From Candidatus Nomurabacteria bacterium UBA5155 (GTDB lineage: Bacteria > Patescibacteriota > Minisyncoccia > Phycocordibacterales > UBA9973), in the NCBI GenBank assembly GCA_002413705.1, contig DHXN01000002.1, positions 1-43,455 on the forward strand: 43,455 nucleotides of DNA, in the 5' to 3' direction. Under the pieces are notes generated by a model. It did not search any database and was not told the DNA's origin. It saw only the letters and a list, made by a program, of their open reading frames with translations. Position 1 is the stretch's first letter, and the number at the start of each line of letters is the position of its first letter. Both the position numbers and the translations under genes were made by a program. Shown here piece by piece: positions 23,907 to 32,011 of the stretch.

Positions 23907-25610
23907 ATGACACAAAACCAGGCACTGACAATACTGAAAACCGGGGCAAATGTCTTTCTGACAGGAGAACCCGGAGCCGGAAAAACACACTCTATCAATA
24001 CGTTTGTGGAGTATTTGCGACAGCACGGTATCGAGCCGGCGATCACTGCTTCTACCGGTATTGCCGCGACGCACATTCATGGACAAACCATTCACTCATG
24101 GAGCGGCATTGGTATTCGCAAATTTCTATCACCGTATGATCTGGATAAATTGGCCAGCACAGAATATTTGGTGCGACGCATTCAAAAAACAAAAGTACTG
24201 ATCATTGATGAAATTTCGATGATCGACGGATTTACACTCGATAGTGTTGACGCAGTCTGTCGAACGATCAAGCAAAAAGAAGAACCGTTTGGCGGTATGC
24301 AGGTGGTGCTGGTTGGCGACTTCTTTCAGTTGCCGCCGATTGCGCGCAATGGCGAGACTGTGCCATTCGCATTTGAGTCGCAGGTCTGGAAAAAAATGAA
24401 GCCACTGGTCTGCTATCTGACCGAACAACATCGCCAGAGTGATCAAAATTTTCTAACACTGCTCTCAGCAATTCGTCGCAATGAAAATATGGAAGATCAC
24501 ATGATTCATCTACAGCGAAGAATGGTCGGCGAAGATCAGGGCTTTCAATTGACCTATGAAGAAACAGAAAACATGACCAAGCTTTTCGCGCACAATGCTG
24601 ATGTCGACAGTATCAACACGGCGGCGCTCCACAATATTGACGGTATGATGAATACCTACACGATGTATTCCAAGGGTTCGGAATCAATGGTGGCAAGTTT
24701 GAAAAAGGGCTGCCTCTCTCCGGAGCGACTTGATTTGAAGGTTGGCGCAGTGGTGATGTGCACAAAAAATAATATACAGAAAGGGTTTGTGAACGGCACG
24801 ACTGGCACTGTCATACGTTTTGAACCTGGAACAAAATATCCGATCATTCATACTAAAGACGGCGAAGAGATCACGATTGAACCAATGGACTGGAGCATTG
24901 AGGAGGACGGCAAAGTGAAGGCATCCATCTCACAAATTCCATTGCGTTTGGCCTGGGCGATCACCATTCACAAAAGTCAGGGACTGTCGCTCGACACCGC
25001 GCTGATGGACTTGCGCCAGGTATTTGAATATGGGCAGGGCTATGTGGCACTGTCACGTGTACGCACGCTTGATGGATTGTATTTGGCTGGCTGGAATGAA
25101 CAAACATTTCAGGTGCATCCTCGTATCTTGCAACAGGATAGACAATTCATCGAACAATCTGAAGTGGTGCAGAGTACCTTTGCAAAATTAGACACGGAGC
25201 AGGTGGAAGGGATGCATAAGAATTTTGTGCTGGCTTCTGGCGGCACGATGGATAAAAAGAAAGCTAAACTTGGCACTATCCAAAAGAAAGATACGCTGGA
25301 GCTGACACATGAGCTGATCATGGAAAAGAAATCATTGAAAGAGATCACCAAGGAACGAAAGCTGATCATGGCGACCGTACTCGATCATATCGAAAAGCTG
25401 GTGATCTTGAAGCGCCTGACCGTTGAAAATATTTCATATCTGATGGACACAAAATTAGAAAAAGCATTGCCCGTGATTGCACAAGCATTCAATCAATGCG
25501 AAACAGCACTGCTTTCTCCTGTCTACAATTATCTCGATGGCAAATATACATTTGATACATTGCGCCTGGCCAGAGCGATCATCAATGCACGGAATACAAA
25601 AACCAAATAA
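23907..25610 (+). CDS. Pif1/RecD-like superfamily 1 helicase
   Basis: 567 residues from the ATG at 23907; a GTG at 23889 is possible but the TACAAT box (23893-23898) falls inside that extension. Helicase motifs: Walker A GEPGAGKT (20-27), VLIIDEISMIDG (Walker B), QVVLVGDFFQLPPI (motif III), TEQHRQSD, and the C-terminal LAWAITIHKSQGLSLD and GQGYVALSRVRTLDGL. These are typical of Pif1-type 5'-3' helicases. A C-terminal helix-turn-helix (about 440-530: DTLELTHELIMEKKSLKEITKE, VLDHIEKLV) resembles the HTH_40 domain. It begins 18 bases after the surface-protein stop but has its own -10 box. A role in replication-fork or G-quadruplex processing is inferred from the family. Confidence 0.88.
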   Translation: MTQNQALTILKTGANVFLTGEPGAGKTHSINTFVEYLRQHGIEPAITASTGIAATHIHGQTIHSWSGIGIRKFLSPYDLDKLASTEYLVRRIQKTKVLIIDEISMIDGFTLDSVDAVCRTIKQKEEPFGGMQVVLVGDFFQLPPIARNGETVPFAFESQVWKKMKPLVCYLTEQHRQSDQNFLTLLSAIRRNENMEDHMIHLQRRMVGEDQGFQLTYEETENMTKLFAHNADVDSINTAALHNIDGMMNTYTMYSKGSESMVASLKKGCLSPERLDLKVGAVVMCTKNNIQKGFVNGTTGTVIRFEPGTKYPIIHTKDGEEITIEPMDWSIEEDGKVKASISQIPLRLAWAITIHKSQGLSLDTALMDLRQVFEYGQGYVALSRVRTLDGLYLAGWNEQTFQVHPRILQQDRQFIEQSEVVQSTFAKLDTEQVEGMHKNFVLASGGTMDKKKAKLGTIQKKDTLELTHELIMEKKSLKEITKERKLIMATVLDHIEKLVILKRLTVENISYLMDTKLEKALPVIAQAFNQCETALLSPVYNYLDGKYTFDTLRLARAIINARNTKTK

Positions 25611-25616
25611 TCCAAC

Positions 25617-25638
25617 ATCGCCTTATCGGCGGTTTTTT
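25617..25638 (+). terminator. Weak terminator after the helicase gene
   Basis: A short stem (ATCGCC with GGCGGT, one wobble) and a loop TTATC, directly followed by TTTTTT. It sits just before the -10 box (25641-25646) of the next gene. Confidence 0.5.
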
Positions 25639-25652
25639 GGTAGTATGCAGCT

Positions 25653-26222
25653 ATGAATGTCACCTCCGCACAATTTATCAAAGGAGTCACTACCGGTGAT
25701 GATGTCCTCGATTTACAGCTGCCGCAGGTCGCGTTTATTGGACGTTCCAATGTGGGGAAGTCGAGCACGATCAATACATTGACCAAAGTGAAAGGTTTAG
25801 CCAAGACCAGTTCATTCCCGGGTCGCACCCGCCAGATCAATGTCTTCCTGATCAACAACAAATTCAATCTCATCGACCTGCCTGGCTATGGTTATGCCAA
25901 GGTGTCGAAAGTTGAGCGTGCAAAAATCGAAGAGGTGATCAACAGCTATCTTTTCAATCCTGCTATTCCGCAAAAAAAAGTGGTCTTGATCATTGATGCA
26001 TTTGTTGGTCCGACAGACTCAGATCTCGAAATGCTCGATGCGCTGCTTGAACACAAAAAAGATGTGATCATTCTTGCCAACAAAATCGACAAGGTCAAAA
26101 AGTCTACCCAGCAGACCGCGCTCGCCAAAATCAAGGAAACCCTCCATGGACAAACCGTTATCCCATTTTCCGCAGAAGAAAAGAAGGGGATGGGCGATGT
26201 TTGGGAGGAGATTCTTAAATAG
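25653..26222 (+). CDS. engB: Ribosome-biogenesis GTPase EngB/YsxC
   Basis: 189 residues. GTPase motifs: G1 GRSNVGKSS, G2 around TSSFPGRTRQIN, G3 DLPGYG, G4 NKID, and G5 near IPFSAEEKKG. The family helps assemble the 50S subunit and is usually about 195 residues. A TAGTAT box with an upstream TG (TGGTAGTAT) ends six bases before the ATG, so a leaderless mRNA is predicted. It stands alone between the helicase gene and the restriction-modification island, whose first promoter follows after about 25 bases. Confidence 0.95.
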   Translation: MNVTSAQFIKGVTTGDDVLDLQLPQVAFIGRSNVGKSSTINTLTKVKGLAKTSSFPGRTRQINVFLINNKFNLIDLPGYGYAKVSKVERAKIEEVINSYLFNPAIPQKKVVLIIDAFVGPTDSDLEMLDALLEHKKDVIILANKIDKVKKSTQQTALAKIKETLHGQTVIPFSAEEKKGMGDVWEEILK

Positions 26223-26260
26223 AATTTCTTATTTTTTGTAAATTAAGATAAAATGAAATT

Positions 26261-27301
26261 ATGAAAAAGCCCACGGTTATTGACCTTTTTTCTGGATGTG
26301 GTGGATTGTCCTACGGTCTTGAACAGTCCGGTTTTCAGATTATCGCAGGAATAGATAACTGGTCTGATGCCTTATACACATTTCAAAAAAACCATAAAGA
26401 TTCACAGATACTGCTTGCAGACTTGGGCGAAATAAGCTCAGCAGATATTTGCAAAAAACTCGGCATTAATCCCAATGAAATTGATGTGATTGTAGGGGGG
26501 CCACCATGCCAAGGTTTTTCTATTTCTGGCAAACGTAACCCTGAGGATCCAAGAAATAAGTTGTATCAAAATTTTGTTGACATAGTGGGATATCTTAAGC
26601 CAAAAGCTTTTATTATGGAAAATGTCCCTAACCTTGTTTCAATGCTGGATGGTAAAATTAAAGATACTATTATTGAAGACTTTGAGAAAAAAGGATATAC
26701 GGTAACTTGGAAAATTTTAGACGCAAGTGAGTTTGGCGTTCCACAAAAAAGACGCCGTGTCATCTTTGTTGGAATGAGAAACGGTAAACAATTTTTATTT
26801 CCCAAAGGAGATTTAAATAATGTTGTTACAACAAAAGATGCTATCTCGGATTTACCTAAAAATTCCTTAGCAGAAGGATCTCCATATCCTTCATTTGCTA
26901 ATTCAGAATTTCAAAAATACATGCGTCAAAAATCGAAAGGCATTTTTAATCATGTTATAACTATTCATACAGAACAAACAAAAAATATAATTAACATGGT
27001 TCCTGATGGAAAAAACTATAAGTCACTGCCAGCGCATTTGCATTCGACTAGAAAAGTTAATATTGCCTGGACGAGATTAAATAGTAAAAAACCTAGTTAT
27101 ACAATGGATACTGGACATAATCATATATTTCATTATAAATATAACCGTGTACCGACTACTCGGGAAACAGCGCGCATTCAATCTTTTCCAGACAGTTTTA
27201 TTTTTTTAGGCGGTAAAACAAGCCAATTAAAACAAGTAGGTAATGCCGTACCGCCTCTTTTGGCTAGCGAAATTGGTAAACAATTGTTAATATACCTATA
27301 A
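26261..27301 (+). CDS. DNA (cytosine-5) methyltransferase 1 of the RM island
   Basis: 346 residues. C5-methyltransferase motifs in order: I DLFSGCGGLSYGL (8-20), IV GGPPCQGFS with catalytic C83, VI MENV (119-122), VIII QKRRRVIFVG (162-171), then the target-recognition region (about 190-280), IX ETARIQSFPDSF and X QVGNAVPP. It would transfer a methyl group from SAM to C5 of cytosine in the recognition sequence of the adjacent nuclease. The DNA is more AT-rich than the flanking engB and RluB-like genes, a sign of transfer. A TAAAAT box ends six bases before the ATG. The nuclease gene starts four bases after the stop. Confidence 0.93.
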   Translation: MKKPTVIDLFSGCGGLSYGLEQSGFQIIAGIDNWSDALYTFQKNHKDSQILLADLGEISSADICKKLGINPNEIDVIVGGPPCQGFSISGKRNPEDPRNKLYQNFVDIVGYLKPKAFIMENVPNLVSMLDGKIKDTIIEDFEKKGYTVTWKILDASEFGVPQKRRRVIFVGMRNGKQFLFPKGDLNNVVTTKDAISDLPKNSLAEGSPYPSFANSEFQKYMRQKSKGIFNHVITIHTEQTKNIINMVPDGKNYKSLPAHLHSTRKVNIAWTRLNSKKPSYTMDTGHNHIFHYKYNRVPTTRETARIQSFPDSFIFLGGKTSQLKQVGNAVPPLLASEIGKQLLIYL

Positions 27302-27305
27302 TCTT

Positions 27306-28709
27306 ATGTATCAGACACCCAATAAATACTTTCTAAGGCAGATTTTCCCCCGAGGTCGAATGCTCACTCAAATTGAGGATGATTTAACTATTTTCATGCA
27401 GCTTATCTCGTCTCTTGCGCCTAGTAAAAAAGAGGAGTTTGAGAAAAAATTTGATGCTGAGTACTCGAGCTTGTATTCTTTGTCAGAAAAAACAATTAAA
27501 AACCGACGCACAGAAATGATCAGCCTGTTTGGTTTGACTGTAAAAACAGAGGATAATTTTATTGAAATTAGCTCTAGAGCATTGCTTTTAATTAACACTC
27601 AAAATTTTCAACTATTCTTCAAGACTTTTTGTAATCGATTTCAATTTCCAAACTGCATAAATAAGTCACAGGAAACTGTCAGACACCTTGAAAGAGGGGT
27701 TAGGTTTAAACCCGCTTCATTTATATTACAAGTTCTCAAAGAGGCTGATAATAAATATGGCTATGGCTTTAAAATAACTGGCTCTGAAATATCCAACTTA
27801 ATTTTTAATGATCTTAGAGTAACTGCTGGTGAAATCAATCCTCTTCACTTTTTAGATTTATTGGTAGAGCTAAGGAAGGAAAAAATTCAATTTAATGGGG
27901 ACAGTAACCATGCTCAACACGGAAGAGAATTTCTCGGTTATATGTTTTTAGCTGGTTTATTAGATTCTGACAATGAAGGTCATACATTTTTTCTTAACAG
28001 AAAAGAGCTCTTGGCGATCGACTATATTATTACGACTGATCTATTTTTTGAAATTCCAAAAGAATATATCACTGATGCAAAGGTAAGAAAAGCCATTCAG
28101 TTTGAATGGGATATCTGGTATGGAGATGTTAGCCAGATAGAATATAAAAAGCTCGCTTCTTCGGAAGAGACCCTCGAAGAACTTGAAGAAAAAAACGATA
28201 TAACAACTGATACAAGTACGGTAAAAAAATCAGCCGCTATTTCCTCACCTGCCGGTTTTCACAAAAGACAAATTGGTGAAATTGGAGAAAGAATTGCTTA
28301 TAAATATGAAGTTGAGCAAATTCAAAAAATTCGCCCCGATAAATTGGGAATTGTTAAGCTTGTATCAAACGATACAAGTCTTGGTTATGATATTCAGTCT
28401 GTACAATTTCAGGATGTAAGCAAGAAAAAACTGATTGAAGTTAAGACAACCATTCGTACGTTTATGTCAGAGAGTGAAATTATGACCTTCTTTCCTATGA
28501 GTGCTAATGAATGGGAGACTGCTAAAAACTATGGCGACATGTACTTTATCTATCGCGTTTTTATAACTCGAGACAGTGCACAAATATTTGTAATACAAGA
28601 TCCAGTAAAGCACGAAAAATCAAAAAATATTATTATTGAACCCTTACAATATAGAGTGTTAGTTAAACCAAAAGCGGGGGCTTACCTTCCTGAGATAAAA
28701 ATGCGATAA
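27306..28709 (+). CDS. Putative restriction endonuclease with DUF3883-like domain
   Basis: 467 residues. The N-terminal part (about 1-280) has helix-rich, wing-like segments (KTIKNRRTEMISLFGLT; YGYGFKITGSEISNLIFND) that I cannot assign; it may recognise DNA. An acidic linker (about 285-315) leads to a C-terminal domain (about 317-455) with GEIGERIAYKYE, SLGYDIQSVQ and LIEVKTT, then MSANEWETAKNYGDMYFIYRVF. This order is that of DUF3883-type nucleases, with D362, E378 and K380 as a PD-(D/E)XK active site. Located between two C5 methyltransferase genes (4 and 7 bases), it is the likely cleaving partner. A TATAAT three bases before the ATG (27297-27302) may be an internal promoter. Confidence 0.75.
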   Translation: MYQTPNKYFLRQIFPRGRMLTQIEDDLTIFMQLISSLAPSKKEEFEKKFDAEYSSLYSLSEKTIKNRRTEMISLFGLTVKTEDNFIEISSRALLLINTQNFQLFFKTFCNRFQFPNCINKSQETVRHLERGVRFKPASFILQVLKEADNKYGYGFKITGSEISNLIFNDLRVTAGEINPLHFLDLLVELRKEKIQFNGDSNHAQHGREFLGYMFLAGLLDSDNEGHTFFLNRKELLAIDYIITTDLFFEIPKEYITDAKVRKAIQFEWDIWYGDVSQIEYKKLASSEETLEELEEKNDITTDTSTVKKSAAISSPAGFHKRQIGEIGERIAYKYEVEQIQKIRPDKLGIVKLVSNDTSLGYDIQSVQFQDVSKKKLIEVKTTIRTFMSESEIMTFFPMSANEWETAKNYGDMYFIYRVFITRDSAQIFVIQDPVKHEKSKNIIIEPLQYRVLVKPKAGAYLPEIKMR

Positions 28710-28716
28710 TGTCTGT

Positions 28717-29757
28717 ATGACAATCGCTTCTATGTTTTCCGGGTGTGGAGGATCCGACTTAGGCTTAGTTGGAGGCTTCAGTTTTCTTGGAAAAAAGTAT
28801 AAAAAATTACCATACGATATAGTATTTGCCCTTGATAATGACGCCAAGGCTGTTGAAACGTATAATTACAATTTTAATGTCCCTGCCACTCTAGCTGACA
28901 TCGAGACATTTGATATAAAAAATATGCCCGACTTCGATGTGTTGATCGGGGGGTTTCCTTGCCAGTCTTTTAGTACGGTTAATCCTACTAAGAATCCTTT
29001 TGATAAGAGGGGAAAGCTATACAAGAGAATGTCTCAAATTCTGTCCACTAAGAAACCTAAGTTTTTTATAGCTGAAAATGTAAAAGGACTTGTTGTATTA
29101 CAAGGTGGAAAAATATTTGAGGATATTAAGAAAGATTTTGCCGCCCAGGGATATATTGTTAAACATAAAGTTTTTAACGCTGCAGATTATGGCGTTCCGC
29201 AAAAAAGAGAGCGAGTATTTATTGTTGGAATAAGAGAAGATATAGCTTTTGATTTTAAGTTTCCTGAGGCCACTCATTCCGAATATGGAAATGGCCCTAG
29301 ACAATGGGTTCCGTTAAAAAAGGTCATAGATAGTCTAATTCCAGAAAATCCTAAGTATTATTTTTCAAAAAAAGCTGTCGAAGGAATGAAAAACGCAAAA
29401 AAGAATATGAAAAGAGGGCTTTCTCAAAGTCTAGAAGGTCCTTCTCTTACTATCACTTCACACTTAGCAAAAGTTAGTCTTAACTCGAGAGACCCAGTTC
29501 TGCTTGTCGATGAAAAAAAAGAAATTTATAGACGATTCAGTCCTTTAGAAGCAGCGCGCATTCAATCTTTTCCAGATAGCTTTAAATTTCCTGTCTCTGA
29601 TGCTTCGGCTTATAAACAAATTGGAAATGCAATTCCTCCATTATTAATGTGGCACGTCGCATCTGCACTTGCCGAGCAGGCTAAGGAAAAAATAATTACC
29701 GAATCTCATTCAATTAGAAAACATTCTGTTAGGCCAAAAAACGTCGTCCTATCTTAA
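28717..29757 (+). CDS. DNA (cytosine-5) methyltransferase 2 of the RM island
   Basis: 346 residues, the same length as the first methyltransferase but clearly divergent. Motifs: I MFSGCGGSDLGL (6-17), IV GGFPCQSFS with catalytic C82, VI AENV (119-122), VIII PQKRERVFIVG, target-recognition region (about 190-260), IX EAARIQSFPDSF and X QIGNAIPP. The FPCQ form differs from PPCQ of enzyme 1. Two C5 enzymes flanking one nuclease is the arrangement known for asymmetric recognition sites such as HgaI, where each enzyme protects one strand. Strand specialisation here is inferred. The next gene, a metallopeptidase, starts after a single base. Confidence 0.93.
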   Translation: MTIASMFSGCGGSDLGLVGGFSFLGKKYKKLPYDIVFALDNDAKAVETYNYNFNVPATLADIETFDIKNMPDFDVLIGGFPCQSFSTVNPTKNPFDKRGKLYKRMSQILSTKKPKFFIAENVKGLVVLQGGKIFEDIKKDFAAQGYIVKHKVFNAADYGVPQKRERVFIVGIREDIAFDFKFPEATHSEYGNGPRQWVPLKKVIDSLIPENPKYYFSKKAVEGMKNAKKNMKRGLSQSLEGPSLTITSHLAKVSLNSRDPVLLVDEKKEIYRRFSPLEAARIQSFPDSFKFPVSDASAYKQIGNAIPPLLMWHVASALAEQAKEKIITESHSIRKHSVRPKNVVLS

Positions 29758-29758
29758 G

Positions 29759-30181
29759 ATGCCCCTCATCACCTTCAAAAACGGTCGCATCTATCTTCGC
29801 GTTAAAAAGCGAGTAGTTCGAAAGCATAGGGTTGGCATGGTCAAACACCCTGCTACGGAAGAGAAAAGACTGCGAGTGTTGGCCAAACAAATTGTTATTG
29901 AGAAAGTAGGGAGGTTCAACGCGTATTATGGCTTTGAGTATGGCAAGATTTTTATTAAAAATCAGCAGACGAGGTGGGGGAGTTGTTCGAGCAGGAAGAA
30001 TTTGAATTTTAATTATCGTATTGCGATATTACCGGAAGAACTGCAGGATTATTTAATAGTGCATGAATTGTGTCATTTGAAAGAAATGAATCATGCCAAA
30101 AGCTTTTGGGATTTGGTAGGAGAGCAAATACCAAACTACAAGATATTGAGTAAACAATTAAGAACATATTCTTTAAAATAA
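29759..30181 (+). CDS. YgjP-like (DUF45) zinc metallopeptidase
   Basis: 140 residues. The C-terminal half has the zinc-peptidase motif HELCHLKEMNH (HExxH plus third His) and TRWGSCSSRKNLNFNYR, both typical of the YgjP/DUF45 family (M48-like). Typical members are about 160-240 residues, so the N-terminus is short. Genes of this family often sit beside type I restriction genes, and it starts one base after the second C5 methyltransferase, so it may be part of the operon. Its cellular substrate is unknown. The gene ends at a bidirectional terminator shared with the convergent pseudouridine synthase. Confidence 0.85.
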   Translation: MPLITFKNGRIYLRVKKRVVRKHRVGMVKHPATEEKRLRVLAKQIVIEKVGRFNAYYGFEYGKIFIKNQQTRWGSCSSRKNLNFNYRIAILPEELQDYLIVHELCHLKEMNHAKSFWDLVGEQIPNYKILSKQLRTYSLK

Positions 30182-30209
30182 AAACTTTTGAGTTTCCTCA
30201 AGAGTTTTT
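30180..30209. terminator. Bidirectional terminator closing the RM operon
   Basis: A 13-bp stem with one wobble (AAAAACTTTTGAG 30180-30192 with CTCAAGAGTTTTT 30197-30209) and a TTTC loop. It overlaps the last base of the metallopeptidase stop and the first two bases of the stop codon of the pseudouridine synthase, which runs the other way. Confidence 0.8.
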
Positions 30210-31197
30210 ATCCTTTCAACTTTTCTACATCATCAATAATCAAATTGCGCATCGCACCCGGCTTCATTGAACCGATAGATAGGTGCCCGATCTTGGTGCG
30301 TAGCAGCTCCTCGACATTGAGGTGACAGACATCACACATGCGGCGGATTTGGTGCTTGCGGCCTTCGTGCAAGACAATACTAAACGATGTTCGGGACAGT
30401 CGCTTTGTTTCTGCCGGTTTGGTTTTGATCTTATCAAGCATGATGCCGGTAGACATTTTTCTCAATGCTTCATCGGTGACATTTTCACGAACAGTCACCT
30501 CATATGTTTTTGCCACATGAGAATTTTCCTGCGTCAGCGCGCGCGCCAAGCTGCCATCGTTGGACATGATGATCAACCCTTCGGAATCCTTGTCGAGACG
30601 TCCGATCGGTGCAAGATGTTTCAGTTTTGGAAAATAGTCATGCAAGTCTTTCGTACCCTCGGTAGTTTTGTTTGTTTCGAGTCCGCGAGGTTTGTATACC
30701 AGCACTGTTTCCTTGCCCTGCAATGCCTCTCCTTGTACGTCGATAACATCCTTGCCGAACTTGATGCCATAGCCGGGTTCTTTAATCACTTTTCCATTTA
30801 CTTTGACCTGACCGGTTGTGATGAGATCTTTAGCTTCACGTCGTGAAGCGATACCCATGTGCGCAAGAGTTTTCTCGAGTCGTTCAAGTCCTGGTGCGAG
30901 TGTGCTGGGCAATTTTGGCGTCTTCACAAATATTGGGCGAGGAGGTTTTGTACCCTTATAGTTGGAATTTGATTTTGTTACCTTATTAGTTTTAACCAGC
31001 GCAAAGTCTTTTTTTGCATTACGTTGTGCCACTGGAACTATTGCCGCCACTGCTGGCAACGTACCATCAGGATTTTTCTTGCCTTTGTAGCGAGACTTTT
31101 TTGCAAATGTTGGTTTTGTATTTTTAGCATGAATACCCGAACCTTTGGTGGTCTTTGCAAATTTCTGTATGTGCGCTCCGCGTCGTACTGTTGCCAT
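30208..31197 (-). CDS. RsuA/RluB-type rRNA pseudouridine synthase with basic tail
   Basis: 329 residues. A Lys/Arg-rich, probably disordered N-terminal extension (1-100) precedes an S4 RNA-binding domain (about 104-150, LEKTLAHMGIASRREAKDLI) and a pseudouridine synthase domain with catalytic aspartate D202 in GRLDKDSEGL, then LHEGRKHQIRRM. It isomerises uridines in 16S or 23S rRNA. The open frame reaches further upstream, but the extended -10 TGCTATACT eight bases before the ATG at 31197 fixes this start. The long basic tail, longer than in E. coli RluB, may strengthen rRNA binding. It is divergent from the TPR-like gene, 48 bases away. Confidence 0.9.
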   Translation of the reverse strand: MATVRRGAHIQKFAKTTKGSGIHAKNTKPTFAKKSRYKGKKNPDGTLPAVAAIVPVAQRNAKKDFALVKTNKVTKSNSNYKGTKPPRPIFVKTPKLPSTLAPGLERLEKTLAHMGIASRREAKDLITTGQVKVNGKVIKEPGYGIKFGKDVIDVQGEALQGKETVLVYKPRGLETNKTTEGTKDLHDYFPKLKHLAPIGRLDKDSEGLIIMSNDGSLARALTQENSHVAKTYEVTVRENVTDEALRKMSTGIMLDKIKTKPAETKRLSRTSFSIVLHEGRKHQIRRMCDVCHLNVEELLRTKIGHLSIGSMKPGAMRNLIIDDVEKLKG

Positions 31198-31245
31198 ATG
31201 CGGCGAGTATAGCACCTCGGTAGAATTTAGTATAAAATGTCTGAC

Positions 31246-31632
31246 ATGAATACGGTTGAAGACTATATAGAAGTAGCGCAAATGCTGCAGGATAAAGGTG
31301 AAATAGAAGGGGCATTGGAGCAATTCAGCAAGGCATTTGATTTGCTGATTGATAATGCGGGCAAGTATGCTCGCGCCCAAGAGACTGATGTGACCGATAT
31401 GGTAGAACTTCGCGCCATGACACCGAAGCTATTTGCCCACTCAAAAGTCTTCTTGAAAAAGGATATTACCGCTGCGTATCTATTAAACGCCATGGGTGTG
31501 CTTTTTGGAGAAATGAAGAACTATGCCAATGCAGAACAAAAACTGATGGAAGCCATGGAATACATTCCTGACGGTACTGACTTCAGTGATCCGGCCGACA
31601 ATCTCGAGCGACTGAAGAATACTTTATCTTAG
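31246..31632 (+). CDS. Small TPR-like protein
   Basis: 128 residues from the ATG at 31246. The helices VAQMLQDKGEIEGALEQFSKAFDLL and AYLLNAMGVLFGEMKNYANAEQKLMEAMEYIP carry the small/large residue pattern of tetratricopeptide repeats, which mediate protein contacts. An alternative ATG at 31237 is overlapped by the predicted -10 box (TAAAAT 31233-31238), so the internal start seven bases after the box is preferred. No signal peptide. Partner and function are unknown; the gene is divergent from the pseudouridine synthase. Confidence 0.7.
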   Translation: MNTVEDYIEVAQMLQDKGEIEGALEQFSKAFDLLIDNAGKYARAQETDVTDMVELRAMTPKLFAHSKVFLKKDITAAYLLNAMGVLFGEMKNYANAEQKLMEAMEYIPDGTDFSDPADNLERLKNTLS

Positions 31633-31706
31633 CTTTATTATTTCTTTCAATAAAATTGACCACTGATTGTATAGACTTTCATTATAGTAGCTAATGAAAG
31701 TTTTTT

Positions 31707-31970
31707 ATGTCTGATACGTTACCAATGATTCGCGTGACAGTTCGTTATGATGAGCGATTACAAAAAATAACCGGAGAAAAAGAACAACCTGTCGTGGTGA
31801 AGGCCGGTGCGGCATTTCTTTTTCTGCTGCAATGCGTGTTCACTGAATATCCTGAAATGGAAAGTGAGTATGCGCCGGGCATGTTGGGATTTACTGTGAA
31901 CGGCAGAGCACCAAAAGTGCACAGCACACTGTGCGACGGCGACGAAATATTTTTTGAAGCGGCTGTTTAA
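31707..31970 (+). CDS. MoaD/ThiS-like beta-grasp protein without GlyGly
   Basis: 87 residues with the ubiquitin-like beta-grasp layout: a first hairpin (MIRVTVRYDERLQKITG), a helix (AFLFLLQCVFTEYP), then GFTVNGRAP and the terminal LCDGDEIFFEAAV. The ending DGDEIFFE matches the DGDEV end of MoaD and ThiS, but the sulfur-carrier GlyGly at the C-terminus is missing (it ends Ala-Ala-Val). It is therefore unlikely to be adenylated and thiocarboxylated as MoaD is. No MoaE, ThiF or ThiG gene is nearby. A TATAGT box lies 18 bases before the ATG, so this mRNA would have a short leader. Confidence 0.65.
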   Translation: MSDTLPMIRVTVRYDERLQKITGEKEQPVVVKAGAAFLFLLQCVFTEYPEMESEYAPGMLGFTVNGRAPKVHSTLCDGDEIFFEAAV

Positions 31971-32011
31971 TTTCACTTTTTGTCTTTTTATCGCTATACT
32001 TTGCATAATTT

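Noticed and set aside
26261..30181. DISARM or BREX defence system
   Set aside because: No helicase, DUF1998, PglZ or BrxL-type gene accompanies the methyltransferases; the set fits a type II-like restriction-modification locus better.
31198..31380. N-terminal extension of the pseudouridine synthase frame by 61 residues
   Set aside because: It contains the promoter (TGCTATACT) and overlaps the divergent TPR-like gene; the ATG at 31197 is well placed.
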